A stretch of DNA of 64,000 bases from Sphingosinicellaceae bacterium (GTDB taxonomy: Bacteria; Pseudomonadota; Alphaproteobacteria; Sphingomonadales; Sphingomonadaceae): NCBI GenBank assembly GCA_019285715.1, contig CP079108.1, positions 558,001 to 622,000 on the forward strand. Direction: 5' to 3'. Under the pieces are notes generated by a model that was not told the origin of the DNA, did no database searches, and worked only from the letters and a program-made list of their open reading frames with translations. The position numbers were made by a program, and so were the translations under genes. Positions 54,546-63,893 of this stretch are shown piece by piece. The first letter of the stretch is position 1. Each line of letters begins with the position of its first letter.

Positions 54546-54570
54546 AAGGGCCGCCAGTGCGGCGGCCCTT
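54546..54570 (-). terminator. Intrinsic terminator of the Thr/Ala-rich lipoprotein gene
   Basis: On the minus strand AAGGGCCGCC, a 5-base loop and GGCGGCCCTT form a perfect 10-bp stem followed by CTTTT. It lies 30 bases after the lipoprotein stop. The best textbook terminator in the window. Confidence 0.85.
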
Positions 54571-54599
54571 CCCTAACATTCGAACGAGCTAAAAGAAGC

Positions 54600-54890
54600 T
54601 TACTTCTTTTCGGTCGTCGTCGTGGTGCTCTCGGTGGTGGTGGCCGGAGCAGCCATCGCGTCGGCGGCCGGAGCGGTCGCGGTTGCGTCGGTGGCACCAG
54701 CAGCCGGCGCCATCGCGTCGGTGGTGGTGGCATCGGCGGCCGGCGGCGTCGCGGTCGCATCAGCGGCCGGCGGCGTTGCTTCGGTCGTCGTGGTGGTGCT
54801 GGTGTCGGTGGTCTCGGCCTTCTTGCCGCAAGCGACGAGTGCCAGGCCAACGCCCGCGATCAGCGCGACAGTCTTGAGATTGCTAACCAT
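54600..54890 (-). CDS. Small Thr/Ala/Pro-rich lipoprotein
   Basis: 96 residues. Signal peptide with lipobox LALVAC at the Cys near residue 21, then almost only Thr, Ala, Pro, Asp and Glu, with repeats of ATPPAADAT and runs of Thr, ending TTTTTEKK. Such sequences are extended and may act as envelope spacers; no catalytic fold is possible. The start has a perfect GAAGGAG 6 bases before the ATG. Its own promoter and terminator suggest a monocistronic, strongly made product. Confidence 0.85.
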   Translation of the reverse strand: MVSNLKTVALIAGVGLALVACGKKAETTDTSTTTTTEATPPAADATATPPAADATTTDAMAPAAGATDATATAPAADAMAAPATTTESTTTTTEKK

Positions 54891-54969
54891 ATTTATCTCC
54901 TTCGGTGTTTTTCTTGAGCGAGCGTTATAGCGACGGTTTGGTTCAGCCCTTATCCCCACACCGGAGTGG

Positions 54970-54997
54970 ACATTAGCACATATCGCGCGCCCCTCAA
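54970..54997 (-). promoter_or_regulatory. Candidate sigma-70 promoter of the lipoprotein gene
   Basis: Minus strand TTGAGG, 16 bases, TAATGT, about 80 bases upstream of the ATG. Reasonable match to a housekeeping promoter. Confidence 0.5.
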
Positions 54998-55101
54998 GCG
55001 CGATTGATGCGGTCCTGAAACCGCAATATTGCCAATGCCCGTACGCAACGCGCGAGGAACATTGCAACTCTAGTCGCATGTCGGCACGATCGCAACAATT
55101 G

Positions 55102-55719
55102 TCAGCGCAACAGCGGCGGAACGGTCGCAGCGAGCGCCGCGTCGAGCGCGGGAAGGCCTGCCGTGCTGTCTAGCGCGGCGAGGCTGGTGACCGCGAACTC
55201 GGGCAGTCCGCAGGGCACGATGCCGGCGAAATGTCCGAGGTCGGGCGACACGTTGAGCGCAAATCCGTGGTAGGTGACCCAGCGCCGAACGCGCACGCCG
55301 ATCGCACCGATCTTGGCTTCGCCCGCCGCTGTGTCGACCCACACCCCGACCCGCCCCGGCACCGCATAGGCCGTCACGCCCAGCTGTCCGAGCGCGGCGA
55401 TCGCCCAGCCTTCCAGGCTCGCTACATAGCCTCGGATGTCGCGTCCGCGCTTGTCGAGATCGGCGATCACATAGACCACGCGTTGGCCCGGGCCGTGGTA
55501 GGTGTAGCGCCCGCCGCGGCCACTCACGAACACCGGGAAACGCGACGGCTCGAGCAGTTCGTCCTCGGCCGCGCTGGTCCCGGCGGTGTAGAGCGGCGGG
55601 TGCTCGACGAGCCAGATCAGCTCTTCCCCGCCCGCGTCGCGGACAGCGGCGGCGCGTGCCTCCATCGTTGCGACGGCATGCGGGTAGGGCGTGAGGCCCG
55701 GCTCGACCCGCCACTCCAT
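55102..55719 (-). CDS. lipB: Octanoyl-[ACP]:protein transferase
   Basis: 205 residues. Transfers octanoate from ACP to apo-lipoyl domains. [34 protein letters not shown], the catalytic Lys in AKIGAIG and catalytic Cys in [12 protein letters not shown]. Third gene behind GMC oxidoreductase and epoxide hydrolase, 8 bases after the latter's stop, an unusual pairing. lipA is not in the window. Confidence 0.96.
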   Translation of the reverse strand: MEWRVEPGLTPYPHAVATMEARAAAVRDAGGEELIWLVEHPPLYTAGTSAAEDELLEPSRFPVFVSGRGGRYTYHGPGQRVVYVIADLDKRGRDIRGYVASLEGWAIAALGQLGVTAYAVPGRVGVWVDTAAGEAKIGAIGVRVRRWVTYHGFALNVSPDLGHFAGIVPCGLPEFAVTSLAALDSTAGLPALDAALAATVPPLLR

Positions 55720-55727
55720 CGCCGTCG

Positions 55728-56855
55728 TCAGAGCCCCGCCGCGAAGGCGCGTACATCCGCAAGGAACAACTCGGGCTCCTCGAGACTGGCGAAATGCCCG
55801 CCGCGAGGCATCGTCGTCCAGTGCACGACGTTATAACCGCGCTCGACGACGCGACGCGCCGGGAAGGCGAGCAGGTCGTGCGGGAACGCCGCAACGCCGG
55901 TCGGCACTTCGACGCGGCTGCCCTCGGGGATCGCGAAGCCCCCGTCGAGGATCATGCCGCGGTAGATCCACGTCGCCGTCGCAAAGCTGCGCGTCGACAG
56001 GTAGATCATGATGTTGGTGAGCAGCCAGTCCATCGAATAGGGCGGGTCGGTGACCTTGCCGCCACCGTCGGACCAGCCGACGAACTTCTCGCAGAACCAC
56101 GCCGCCACGCCCATTGGCGAGTCCATCATCGCGAAGCCGAGGCTTTGCGGCTTGGTGCCCTGGAGCTGGAGGTAGCCGGTCTCGTTGTCGCGGACCTTCA
56201 TCGCCTTCTGCAGCCAGGCGACGTCTTCCGGAGTCTCGGGGCTCATGTTGGCCGGACGCAGGCCGAAGCCGCTGAGGTGCAGCGCATCGAGGCGCGTGCT
56301 GTCGAGGCCGAGCCAGCCCCCAATCACGCAGCCCCAGTCGCCGCCCTGGTACATGTAGCGGTCGTAGCCGAGCGCCGGCATGAGCTTGTCGTACAGCCCG
56401 GCGATGTGCCGCGGCCCCCACATGTCGGTCGGCCGGTCGGACCAGGCGTAGCCGGGCAGCGACGGCGCGACGACGTGAAAGGCGGGCGACCCGTCCTCAG
56501 GCTCGGCGAGGCGCTCGATGATCGCATCGAACTCCATCACCGATCCCGGCCAACCGTGCGCGATCAGCAGCGGGCGAGCGTCGGAACGCAACGAGCGGCG
56601 GTGGATGCAGTGGAGGCTGAAGCCGGGCTCGACCTCGACCCTGAAATGCGGATGGCGGTTGAGGCTGGCGACTGCAGAGGGCCAATCGAAGCTCTCGAGC
56701 CAGTAGGTCCGCAATTTCTCCATGTAGGCGCGGTTGGCGCCGTGCTTCCAGCCCGCACCCTTGGGCTCGTCGAAGAAGCGGTAGGCGGCGACGCGCTCGC
56801 GCACCCACGCCGCTTCGGCCTCGGCAACGGGGACGGTGAAGGGCTGGGCAGTCAT
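55728..56855 (-). CDS. Epoxide hydrolase family protein (alpha/beta hydrolase)
   Basis: 375 residues. The N-terminal EHN domain ([37 protein letters not shown]) marks microsomal-type epoxide hydrolases. Nucleophile Asp in GGDWGC, oxyanion HGWPGSV, and the catalytic His in [16 protein letters not shown] overlap with the GMC gene. Substrate unknown; could detoxify or degrade an epoxide or lactone made by the partner oxidase. Confidence 0.93.
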   Translation of the reverse strand: MTAQPFTVPVAEAEAAWVRERVAAYRFFDEPKGAGWKHGANRAYMEKLRTYWLESFDWPSAVASLNRHPHFRVEVEPGFSLHCIHRRSLRSDARPLLIAHGWPGSVMEFDAIIERLAEPEDGSPAFHVVAPSLPGYAWSDRPTDMWGPRHIAGLYDKLMPALGYDRYMYQGGDWGCVIGGWLGLDSTRLDALHLSGFGLRPANMSPETPEDVAWLQKAMKVRDNETGYLQLQGTKPQSLGFAMMDSPMGVAAWFCEKFVGWSDGGGKVTDPPYSMDWLLTNIMIYLSTRSFATATWIYRGMILDGGFAIPEGSRVEVPTGVAAFPHDLLAFPARRVVERGYNVVHWTTMPRGGHFASLEEPELFLADVRAFAAGL

Positions 56856-58474
56856 GCGGCAAGGGCCTGCTTTGCTTGTGCCAGGATCATGTCGCTGGCC
56901 TTTTCGGCGATCATGATCGTCGGCGCGTTGGTGTTGCCGCTGACGAGATAGGGCATGACGCTGGCGTCGACCACTCGCAGCCCTTCGACGCCGTTGACCC
57001 TGAGCGAGCCGTCGACGACCGCGGCATCGTCGACGCCCATGCGGCAGGTGCCGACCGGATGGTAGATGGTCTCGCCCCACTCGCGCATCGCCGATAGCAG
57101 CGCCGCGGGGTTGTCGGCGACCGCTTCGGTCGGCCAAAGTTCGGCCTTGCGGTAGGGGTCGAAGGCGGGCGAATTGCCGATCTTGCGCGCGATGTGGACG
57201 CCGGCGGTCAGGGTCTCGACGTCCTCGCGCGCCGTGAAGTAGCGCGGGTCGATCGCAGGGGGCGTCGCAGCGTTCGGTGCAGTCAGCCGGATCGTGCCCC
57301 GGCTCTCGGGGCGGAGCTGGCAGACGTGCATCTGGTAGCCATGCTCGGCCGACATCGTGCCGGCGCCGTGGGCGCGGCCGCGCACCGGCATGAAATGGAT
57401 CTGGACGTCGGGTGCCGCCAGTCCCTCGCGGGTCGACAAGAACGCGCCCGCCGGGGTCGGCATGAAGGCGGCATTGCCGGCCTTCTTGAAGCGCCAGTTG
57501 AACAGCGCAACCAGCTTGCGATGGAAGGCCGCGTTGCCGTTGAGCGTGATCGGCTGGGTGCAGCTCCACTGGACGATCATGTCGAGGTGGTCCTGCAGGT
57601 TGCCGCCGACGTCCTTCGCGTCGTGGACGACCGCGATGCCGAGGTCTTTCAGATGCCCGGCGGGGCCGATGCCCGACAGCATCAGGAGTTGCGGCGAGGC
57701 GACCGCGCCGCCGCACAGGATGACCTCGCGCGCCGCCACCGCCTGGGGTTTGCCCTTGACGGTGTAGGCGACGCCGGTGGCGCGCTTGCCCTTGAAGGTG
57801 ACGCGCTCGACCTGGACCCCGGTGCGAATCTCGAGGTTCGCGCGCGGCTTGGCGGCGTCGAGATAGGCGCGCGCCGCCGACCAGCGGCTACCGCCCTTGA
57901 TGGTCGAATCGTACAGGCCGGCGCCCTCGAAGCGGGCCCCGTTGAAATCTTCAGTGCGGTCGTAGCCGGCCTCGACGGCAGCCTCGATGAAGACCTCGTT
58001 GAGGACGTGGGGCAGGCCACGGTTCGAGGTGTGGAGCGGACCGCCCTCGCCGTGGAAGTCGCAGCCGCCACGCTCGCTGTGCTCGGCCCGGCGGAAATAG
58101 GGGAGCACGTCGGCCCAGCCCCAGCCGGTCAGGCCAAGCTGCGCCCAGCGGTCGTAGTCGCTCGAATGGCCGCGGATGTAGACCATGCCGTTGATCGACG
58201 AACTGCCGCCGAGCACCCGGCCGCGCGGCCAGTACATCCGGCGGCCACCCATCTCGGCCTGCGGTGTCGTCCAGAAGCCCCAGTCGTAGGGACTGTCCTT
58301 CTCGGGCGGGATGATCGAGACGAGTCCGCCCGGCATGTCGATCATCGTGGCATTATGGTCGCCGCCCGCCTCGAGCAGCAACACCCGGTTGCCCGGGTCC
58401 GCCGAGAGCCGATTGGCGAGGACGCACCCCGCACTGCCACCGCCGACGATGATATAGTCGAAAATCTCGCTCAT
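56852..58474 (-). CDS. GMC-family FAD oxidoreductase (choline/alcohol dehydrogenase-like)
   Basis: 540 residues. YIIVGGGSAGCVLANRLS is the FAD Rossmann motif, PRGRVLGGSSSINGMVYIRG and the C-terminal HPVGTCRMG with DASVMPYLVSGNTNAPTIM are GMC signatures. Oxidises primary alcohols or choline-like compounds. GGGGAGG lies 7 bases before the ATG. First gene of a three-gene operon with the epoxide hydrolase and lipB. Confidence 0.94.
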   Translation of the reverse strand: MSEIFDYIIVGGGSAGCVLANRLSADPGNRVLLLEAGGDHNATMIDMPGGLVSIIPPEKDSPYDWGFWTTPQAEMGGRRMYWPRGRVLGGSSSINGMVYIRGHSSDYDRWAQLGLTGWGWADVLPYFRRAEHSERGGCDFHGEGGPLHTSNRGLPHVLNEVFIEAAVEAGYDRTEDFNGARFEGAGLYDSTIKGGSRWSAARAYLDAAKPRANLEIRTGVQVERVTFKGKRATGVAYTVKGKPQAVAAREVILCGGAVASPQLLMLSGIGPAGHLKDLGIAVVHDAKDVGGNLQDHLDMIVQWSCTQPITLNGNAAFHRKLVALFNWRFKKAGNAAFMPTPAGAFLSTREGLAAPDVQIHFMPVRGRAHGAGTMSAEHGYQMHVCQLRPESRGTIRLTAPNAATPPAIDPRYFTAREDVETLTAGVHIARKIGNSPAFDPYRKAELWPTEAVADNPAALLSAMREWGETIYHPVGTCRMGVDDAAVVDGSLRVNGVEGLRVVDASVMPYLVSGNTNAPTIMIAEKASDMILAQAKQALAA

Positions 58475-58595
58475 GATCGGCCTCCCCAGGCAGACCCGCA
58501 CCTTAGGCGTGCGGAGTGAAGGAACGCAATGCGGACGGCGGTGCAGTGCCGCCGCACTCTTCACTTTCGCCGCCCGCACTGCCACATGCGGTGGC

Positions 58596-59474
58596 ATGAG
58601 CGACCCGCAAGCCCTGATCGATGCCGCACCCTACGAGGTGTCGGAGGTGGTGTCGCCGTTGGTCCGCAGGGTGCTGGCACGGAACCCCTCGCCGTTCACC
58701 TACACCGGGACCGGGACGTACATCGTCGGCAACGGCACGGTCGCGATCATAGATCCGGGTCCGGCTCGGGAGTCCCACATCGAGGCGCTGCTGCGCGCGG
58801 TCGAGGGACATACGGTGAGCCACATCCTCGTCACCCACACGCACAACGACCACTCTCCCGCCGCGCCCGCGATCAAGGCCGCGACCGGCGCCGAGATCGT
58901 CGGCTGCGTGCCGCTCGTGCTGTCGGACGACGGGCCGCGCGCGGATGCGGGCTTCGACCCCGACTACGCCCCAGACCGGGTGCTCGCGGACGGCGAGAGT
59001 GTTGCCGGTCCGGGCTGGACACTAACCGCAATTGCCACACCGGGGCATACTTCCAACCATTTGTGCTTCGCTCTCGCCGAGGAGCAGGCATTATTTTCGG
59101 GCGACCACGTCATGGGCTGGTCGACGACCGTCGTCGCACCGCCCGACGGCGACATGGCGGATTACATCGCAAGCTTGCGGCTGCTCACCGACCGCGACGA
59201 CCGCATCTATTACCCGACCCACGGCGCGCCGGTGACGGAGCCGCAGCGCTTCGTGCGCGGGCTGATCGGCCACCGCAAGCAGCGTGAGGGCCAGATCCTG
59301 CGGCTACTCGGCGAGGGCGAGAAGGCCGTCCCGGCGCTGGTCGCGACCATGTACGTCGGTGTCGATCCGCGCCTGCATCCCGCCGCCGGGCGTTCGGTAC
59401 TGGCGCACCTCATCGACCTCAGGACGCGGGGGCTGGTGGCGCAGAGTGGCGACGACTGGAGGCTGGCGGCATGA
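58596..59474 (+). CDS. MBL-fold metallo-hydrolase (LACTB2-like)
   Basis: 292 residues. Zinc motif VTHTHNDHSPA (HxHxDH), GHTSNHLCF and FSGDHVMGWSTT with the metal-bridging Asp. A C-terminal helical region (HRKQREGQILRLLGEGEKAVPALV) matches LACTB2/RNase-like members. Substrate unknown; RNA is possible. Divergent from the GMC gene; ATGA overlap with the DUF4230 gene. Confidence 0.92.
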   Translation: MSDPQALIDAAPYEVSEVVSPLVRRVLARNPSPFTYTGTGTYIVGNGTVAIIDPGPARESHIEALLRAVEGHTVSHILVTHTHNDHSPAAPAIKAATGAEIVGCVPLVLSDDGPRADAGFDPDYAPDRVLADGESVAGPGWTLTAIATPGHTSNHLCFALAEEQALFSGDHVMGWSTTVVAPPDGDMADYIASLRLLTDRDDRIYYPTHGAPVTEPQRFVRGLIGHRKQREGQILRLLGEGEKAVPALVATMYVGVDPRLHPAAGRSVLAHLIDLRTRGLVAQSGDDWRLAA

Positions 59475-60094
59475 AGTGGCGGGCGGTTCTACTTGGAGTG
59501 TTGGCGGGTCTCGTGGCGGGCGGGCTGATTGTGGCGCTGCTCGGCACATCGCTGACCAGCCTGTTCGGGCGTGGGGTCGATCCTCAGACGATCGCTGCGA
59601 CCTCGTTGCGCAGCGTCCAGGCCCAAAATCGCCTGACGTCGTTCGCTGCCGGCTTCAACGTCGCGGTGACCTCGGAGCAAACCCGCCTCGGCATCTTCAC
59701 TGCCAAGAAGACGCTGATCGTGCCCGGCACCGTGCGTTACGAGCTCGACTGGAACCGGGTGTCCAAGAACGACCTCGTGTGGGACGCCGCCACCAAGACT
59801 TTGACCGTCACCGTGCCGCGGCCGACAGTCAGCGAACCGGCTATCGATCTGACGCGCATCCGCGAGTTCAAGGACGGCGCGGTGCTGTTCGCGCTGACCG
59901 ATGCGGAGGCGAGCTTCGACGCCTCCAACCGCAGCCGGGCGGTCAAGGAAATGCTGACCGAGGCGCAGGCGCCGGTTCTCCTCGGCATGGCCGACAAGGC
60001 CACGACCGAGGCGGTAGCGCGGACCTTCGCGCTGCCATTCGCAGCGGCCGGCATCGACGCCAAGGTCGTGGTTCACATCGCGGGGCAGGGCTAG
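59471..60094 (+). CDS. DUF4230 protein with N-terminal membrane anchor
   Basis: 207 residues. One helix ([20 protein letters not shown]) then a domain with [49 protein letters not shown], the DUF4230 core. Probably periplasmic. It starts by ATGA overlap with the MBL gene and ends 4 bases before nadA. Function unknown. Confidence 0.9.
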   Translation: MKWRAVLLGVLAGLVAGGLIVALLGTSLTSLFGRGVDPQTIAATSLRSVQAQNRLTSFAAGFNVAVTSEQTRLGIFTAKKTLIVPGTVRYELDWNRVSKNDLVWDAATKTLTVTVPRPTVSEPAIDLTRIREFKDGAVLFALTDAEASFDASNRSRAVKEMLTEAQAPVLLGMADKATTEAVARTFALPFAAAGIDAKVVVHIAGQG

Positions 60095-60098
60095 GCTC

Positions 60099-61094
60099 AT
60101 GGACGCACGTATCGCACTGCTCGGCGGTAACCCGACTGGCCTCGACCTCCGCTCGGAGATCGAGCGACTGCGGAAGGACAAGAACGCCGTCATCCTGGCG
60201 CATTATTACCAGGACCCGGTGCTGCAGGATCTCGCGGACTTCGTCGGTGACAGCCTCGACCTGAGCCGCAAGGCGGCGGCGACCGACGCCGACGTCATCG
60301 CGTTTTGCGGCGTGCGCTTCATGGCCGAGGTTGCAAAGATCCTCAGCCCGCAGAAGACCGTGGTGCTGCCCGACATGGCGGCGGGGTGCAGCCTCGAGGA
60401 TTCGTGCCCGCCCGACGAGTTCGGCGCGTTCCGGAACGCCCACCCGGACCACATCAGCCTGACCTACATCAACTGCTCGGCGGCGGTGAAGGCGCACAGC
60501 GACATCATCGTGACCTCGTCGTCGGCGGAGAAGATCATCGCCCAGCTGCCCGCCGACCAGAAGATCATCTTCGCCCCGGACAAGCATCTCGGCGCGTACC
60601 TGAACCGCAAGACCGGGCGCGACATGCTGCTGTGGGACGGCAGCTGCATCGTCCACGAGGCGTTCTCGGAGACCGAGCTGCTCAAGCTGATCGCGCTCAA
60701 TCCCGGCGCGCCGGTCGCCGCGCATCCCGAGTGCCCGGGCTATATTCTCGACCACGCGGACTTCGTCGGGTCGACGACGGCGATCCTCGAATGGTCGATC
60801 AAGTCGCCGGCGCAGGTGATCATCGTCGCCACCGAGGCGAACATCATCCACCAGATGCAGCTCAAGGCGCCGCACAAGCTGTTCATTGGAGCGCCGGGTG
60901 CGGACGGCAACTGCAACTGTAACATGTGCCCGTACATGGCGCTGAACACGCTCGAGAAGCTGTACCTGTGCCTGCGCGACCTCAAGCCGGAAATCATCGT
61001 ACCCGAGGCGATCCGGGTCCGCGCCAAGCTGCCGCTCGACCGCATGCTGGAGATGGCGAGCGCGGTGAGCTCGGTGCCGGTAAAGGGCGACTAG
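60099..61094 (+). CDS. nadA: Quinolinate synthase
   Basis: 331 residues. Condenses iminoaspartate and dihydroxyacetone phosphate for NAD synthesis using a [4Fe-4S] cluster. [25 protein letters not shown] start, [21 protein letters not shown] and the terminal [19 protein letters not shown]. nadB and nadC are not here, which is unusual but not rare. No terminator recognised in the 176 bases after it. Confidence 0.97.
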   Translation: MDARIALLGGNPTGLDLRSEIERLRKDKNAVILAHYYQDPVLQDLADFVGDSLDLSRKAAATDADVIAFCGVRFMAEVAKILSPQKTVVLPDMAAGCSLEDSCPPDEFGAFRNAHPDHISLTYINCSAAVKAHSDIIVTSSSAEKIIAQLPADQKIIFAPDKHLGAYLNRKTGRDMLLWDGSCIVHEAFSETELLKLIALNPGAPVAAHPECPGYILDHADFVGSTTAILEWSIKSPAQVIIVATEANIIHQMQLKAPHKLFIGAPGADGNCNCNMCPYMALNTLEKLYLCLRDLKPEIIVPEAIRVRAKLPLDRMLEMASAVSSVPVKGD

Positions 61095-61270
61095 GCGGGC
61101 GCCGCAAGTGTCCCTAGTCGGTGGAAAGGCGACCGTCCGCTCTCGGGGAGGGGGAGGCGCCTAGCCGACGTTGCCGGTGGGCTACCGCCTTTTCCTAAAA
61201 CGATCGAGACTGTTGAAAAGGCCCGACGCCTTGCCCCGATCGTCTTGGTCAGGATGTCAGGCAATACTAT

Positions 61271-62140
61271 CTATCGCTGCCAGTCTACGATGATCCTTCC
61301 TACCTCCCTTATCACGGCTTCCTGCGCTGCCAGTTCCATGGCGGGCGCTGCGTAATAGGCAGCGATCAAAAGTAGTGAGCGGCCAGGCCGGCGGGCGAAA
61401 GCATAGTCGTTACAGATGCCATCGCCGGTACCGGTGCGATCGCCGGATTCCCATTTCGCTGGAAAGGCGGCTCGCAGCCGGGAGCGGCCGACTTTGTTGC
61501 TTGCCATCCACGCTTCCCATTGACGGCGCTCCGGCTCGGGCAAAATGGGGCCGGCCAAGATGCGACGGATCGTCGACGTGACCGCAGCGGGAGTGGTGGT
61601 GTCGGCCGGAAAAGGCGCCGTTGCCAGCTGCGGGCCTTCATAATTGTCGACGCGGGTAGTTCGATCGCCGATGCTCCGCAGATAGGCCGTTACCGCCAAG
61701 GGTCCGCCCATCCGCCGCATGAGAAGATTGGCGGCGGCATTGTCGCTAGTCGCCATAGTAGCTGCGCACAGTTCACCGACCGTCATCGTGCCGGCGGCAA
61801 CATGCTCCGTCGTGACGGGTGAAGCGTTCAGAAGATCGGCCGGGCTGTAGCGGACTGGCGCGTCAAGCCGGTCACGACCCGTTGCCACCTGGTGCAGCAT
61901 CATGGCCGTAAGCAGACCCTTGAAACTGCTTTGAAGTTTGAACCGCTCGCCTGCTCGGTGCGCCACAAAATGGCCGCTTGAAAGGTCGATGGCATATACA
62001 CCGAGACGACCGCCATGAAGGCGCTCCAGTTCGGCAAAGGGATTTGCAGGTACGACGGCAACCGCTGGTAGCGCGGATGTCAGCATGCCCGCGGCGAGAC
62101 CAGACAACACCGTCCTCCGGCCAATTTCATCTACCTTCAA
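61271..62140 (-). CDS. Class A beta-lactamase-like serine hydrolase
   Basis: 289 residues. Twin-arginine-like signal (GRRTVLSGLAAG). SSFK at residues 71-74 is the SxxK nucleophile motif; SDN at 132-134; E168 in RVDNYEGPQL occupies the general-base position; RTG at 235-237 replaces KTG as in carbenicillinase-type enzymes. The Asn that usually follows the Glu in the omega loop (ExxLN) is missing. Local GC looks lower than neighbours. A true beta-lactamase is likely, but a non-hydrolysing relative is possible. Confidence 0.88.
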   Translation of the reverse strand: MKVDEIGRRTVLSGLAAGMLTSALPAVAVVPANPFAELERLHGGRLGVYAIDLSSGHFVAHRAGERFKLQSSFKGLLTAMMLHQVATGRDRLDAPVRYSPADLLNASPVTTEHVAAGTMTVGELCAATMATSDNAAANLLMRRMGGPLAVTAYLRSIGDRTTRVDNYEGPQLATAPFPADTTTPAAVTSTIRRILAGPILPEPERRQWEAWMASNKVGRSRLRAAFPAKWESGDRTGTGDGICNDYAFARRPGRSLLLIAAYYAAPAMELAAQEAVIREVGRIIVDWQR

Positions 62141-62254
62141 GGATCGCTCCCCTACATTCTACGAACACGTGGCGGGACCACCGCTTTGGCGAGGGTTTGC
62201 GGATCGCCAGGCTGAGCGTCCGAGATTGGGGCGCCGCCCGCCGTCACCGACCTT

Positions 62255-63148
62255 CTAAGCCGTTCGCTCCCCGCGATCCTTGGCGTTGGTCGCCTGGATC
62301 GACTGCTTGATCGTGCTCCAGTCGTCCTTGTCGAGAGCGCTGAGGCTGTGGAAGTTGCCGCCCGAAGCCAGCCATTGCCCGCCGTCGATGGGGATGACGG
62401 CGCCGGTGAGGTAGTCGCACTGGCCGCTCAGAAGGAACACCGCGAGGTTGTTGAGCTCGTGGTAGTCGCCCATGCGGCGCAGCGGGATGCTGTCGGAGCC
62501 GGTGCCGGCACCGGTCTTCTTGGCGAGCGGCGCGGGCATCAGGCGCTCCCACGCACCCTTCGTCGGGAAGGGGCCGGGCGCGATGGCGTTGGCGCGGATG
62601 CCCTTGGGACCCCACTCCTGCGCGAGGCTCATCGTCATCGCGGCGACGCCGGCCTTCGACATCGCGCTCGGTACAGTGAAGGGGCCACCGGTCCACACCC
62701 AGGTCGTGACAATCGAGACGATCGAGCCCTTGAGGCCGCCCTCGATCCAGCGCTTGCCGGCCGCGACCGTGGTGTTGAAGGTGCCGGCAGCGACGATGCT
62801 GGCGATGGCGTTGAAGGCGTTGGGCGACAGGTCCTCGGTGGGCGAGATGAAGTTGCCCGCGGCGTTGTTGACGAGCCCCGTCAGCGGCCCGGCGTCGAAC
62901 ACCGTCTGCATCGCCTCGTCTATGGCCGCGCCGTTACGGATGTCGACTGCCATCGGGGTGCAGGTGCCGCCCGTCGCCTCGCGCATCTCCTTCGCGGCAG
63001 TCTCGAGCACAGCGCCGCGGCGGCCCCAGATCACGACTTCCGCACCCAGCGTCATGAACGCCTCCGCCATGCCGCGGCCGAGGCCAGTCCCGCCACCGGT
63101 GATCAGGATCTTCTGCCCCTTGAGCAGGCCTTCGGCGAACATCTGCAT
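62255..63148 (-). CDS. SDR-family 2,4-dienoyl-CoA reductase-like protein
   Basis: 297 residues. TGGGTGLGRGMAEAF and the IRNGAAIDEAM region are SDR. The usual YxxxK reads VPSAMSKAGVAAM: Ser stands where Tyr should be, as in mitochondrial/peroxisomal 2,4-dienoyl-CoA reductases. The NAAGNFISP and APGPFPTKGAWERLM blocks also match that subgroup. It should reduce 2,4-dienoyl-CoA in unsaturated fatty acid oxidation, and a thiolase lies 750 bases away. Confidence 0.9.
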   Translation of the reverse strand: MQMFAEGLLKGQKILITGGGTGLGRGMAEAFMTLGAEVVIWGRRGAVLETAAKEMREATGGTCTPMAVDIRNGAAIDEAMQTVFDAGPLTGLVNNAAGNFISPTEDLSPNAFNAIASIVAAGTFNTTVAAGKRWIEGGLKGSIVSIVTTWVWTGGPFTVPSAMSKAGVAAMTMSLAQEWGPKGIRANAIAPGPFPTKGAWERLMPAPLAKKTGAGTGSDSIPLRRMGDYHELNNLAVFLLSGQCDYLTGAVIPIDGGQWLASGGNFHSLSALDKDDWSTIKQSIQATNAKDRGERTA

Positions 63149-63193
63149 GCGTCTCTCCCCATAGTCTTTCAGGCCATGCTAGGGGAGGCGGCG

Positions 63194-63409
63194 ATGCCCG
63201 GCCAGCCTGTCATAAGTGTCGACGCCCGAGGTCTCCGATGTCCTTGGCCAGCGCTGCGGCTGGCGCGGGCGGTGCGCGAGGCCGGGCCGGGCGCGACCAT
63301 CGAGCTGGTCGCAGACGACCCGGCCGCGGTCGCCGAGGTCACGGCGCTGGCGGCAGAGCGCGGTTGGCGGCTCGAGGCCAACCCGCCGCACTTCGTCGTC
63401 AGAGCCTAG
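63194..63409 (+). CDS. TusA-family sulfur carrier
   Basis: 71 residues. SVDARGLRCPWPALRLARAV contains the CPxP motif (Cys near residue 16) that carries persulfide sulfur. GGGGAGG precedes the ATG at 63194 by 6 bases. Stand-alone. Partners cannot be read from context. Its TAG overlaps the TAG of the response regulator on the other strand (CTAG). Confidence 0.92.
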   Translation: MPGQPVISVDARGLRCPWPALRLARAVREAGPGATIELVADDPAAVAEVTALAAERGWRLEANPPHFVVRA

Positions 63410-63819
63410 GCGGCGAGTTCGACCAGCGTGTTGAGCATCGCGCGGATCGGGATCGGCTTGTCGAAGCGCGGCGCGGCGGCATAGGGCTCGGGCACGGCCT
63501 CGGCTCCCATCGCGTTGGCGCTGGCGAACACGTAGGGCACCCGGCGCTTGCGCAAAGCCTCGGCGACCGGCCAGACCTTCTCGCCAAGCAAGTTGATGTC
63601 GAGGACGGCGACGTCGATCGGCTCATTGTCGGCCAGCGCGAGGGCCTCCTCGACCGAGAACGCCGGACCGACGACCTTCGCGCCTGCGACCTCGACTTCG
63701 GCGGCAATGGTGATCGCGACGAGAACCTCATCCTCGACAACGAGTACGCGGCGGCCGGTCAGGTTGACGCCGCGCGCCGCTGACCAGACATCGTGAACAG
63801 GATCGATCTCGTTCGTCAC
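63406..63819 (-). CDS. Stand-alone response regulator receiver protein
   Basis: 137 residues, receiver domain only. LVVEDEVLVA supplies acidic residues at 29-31, phospho-acceptor D74 is in VAVLDINL, and K121 is in RFDKPI. Thr/Ser at switch position is present in VFASANA. No output domain, so it works by phosphotransfer or protein contact. The sensor kinase is not in the window. Confidence 0.93.
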   Translation of the reverse strand: MTNEIDPVHDVWSAARGVNLTGRRVLVVEDEVLVAITIAAEVEVAGAKVVGPAFSVEEALALADNEPIDVAVLDINLLGEKVWPVAEALRKRRVPYVFASANAMGAEAVPEPYAAAPRFDKPIPIRAMLNTLVELAA

Positions 63820-63893
63820 TTTGAAACTCTCTAAAGCAGCCCCTCTAACGCCAAACCAACGACTTAGGCGCTAGTTCCGGCCGACCGCGGCTG

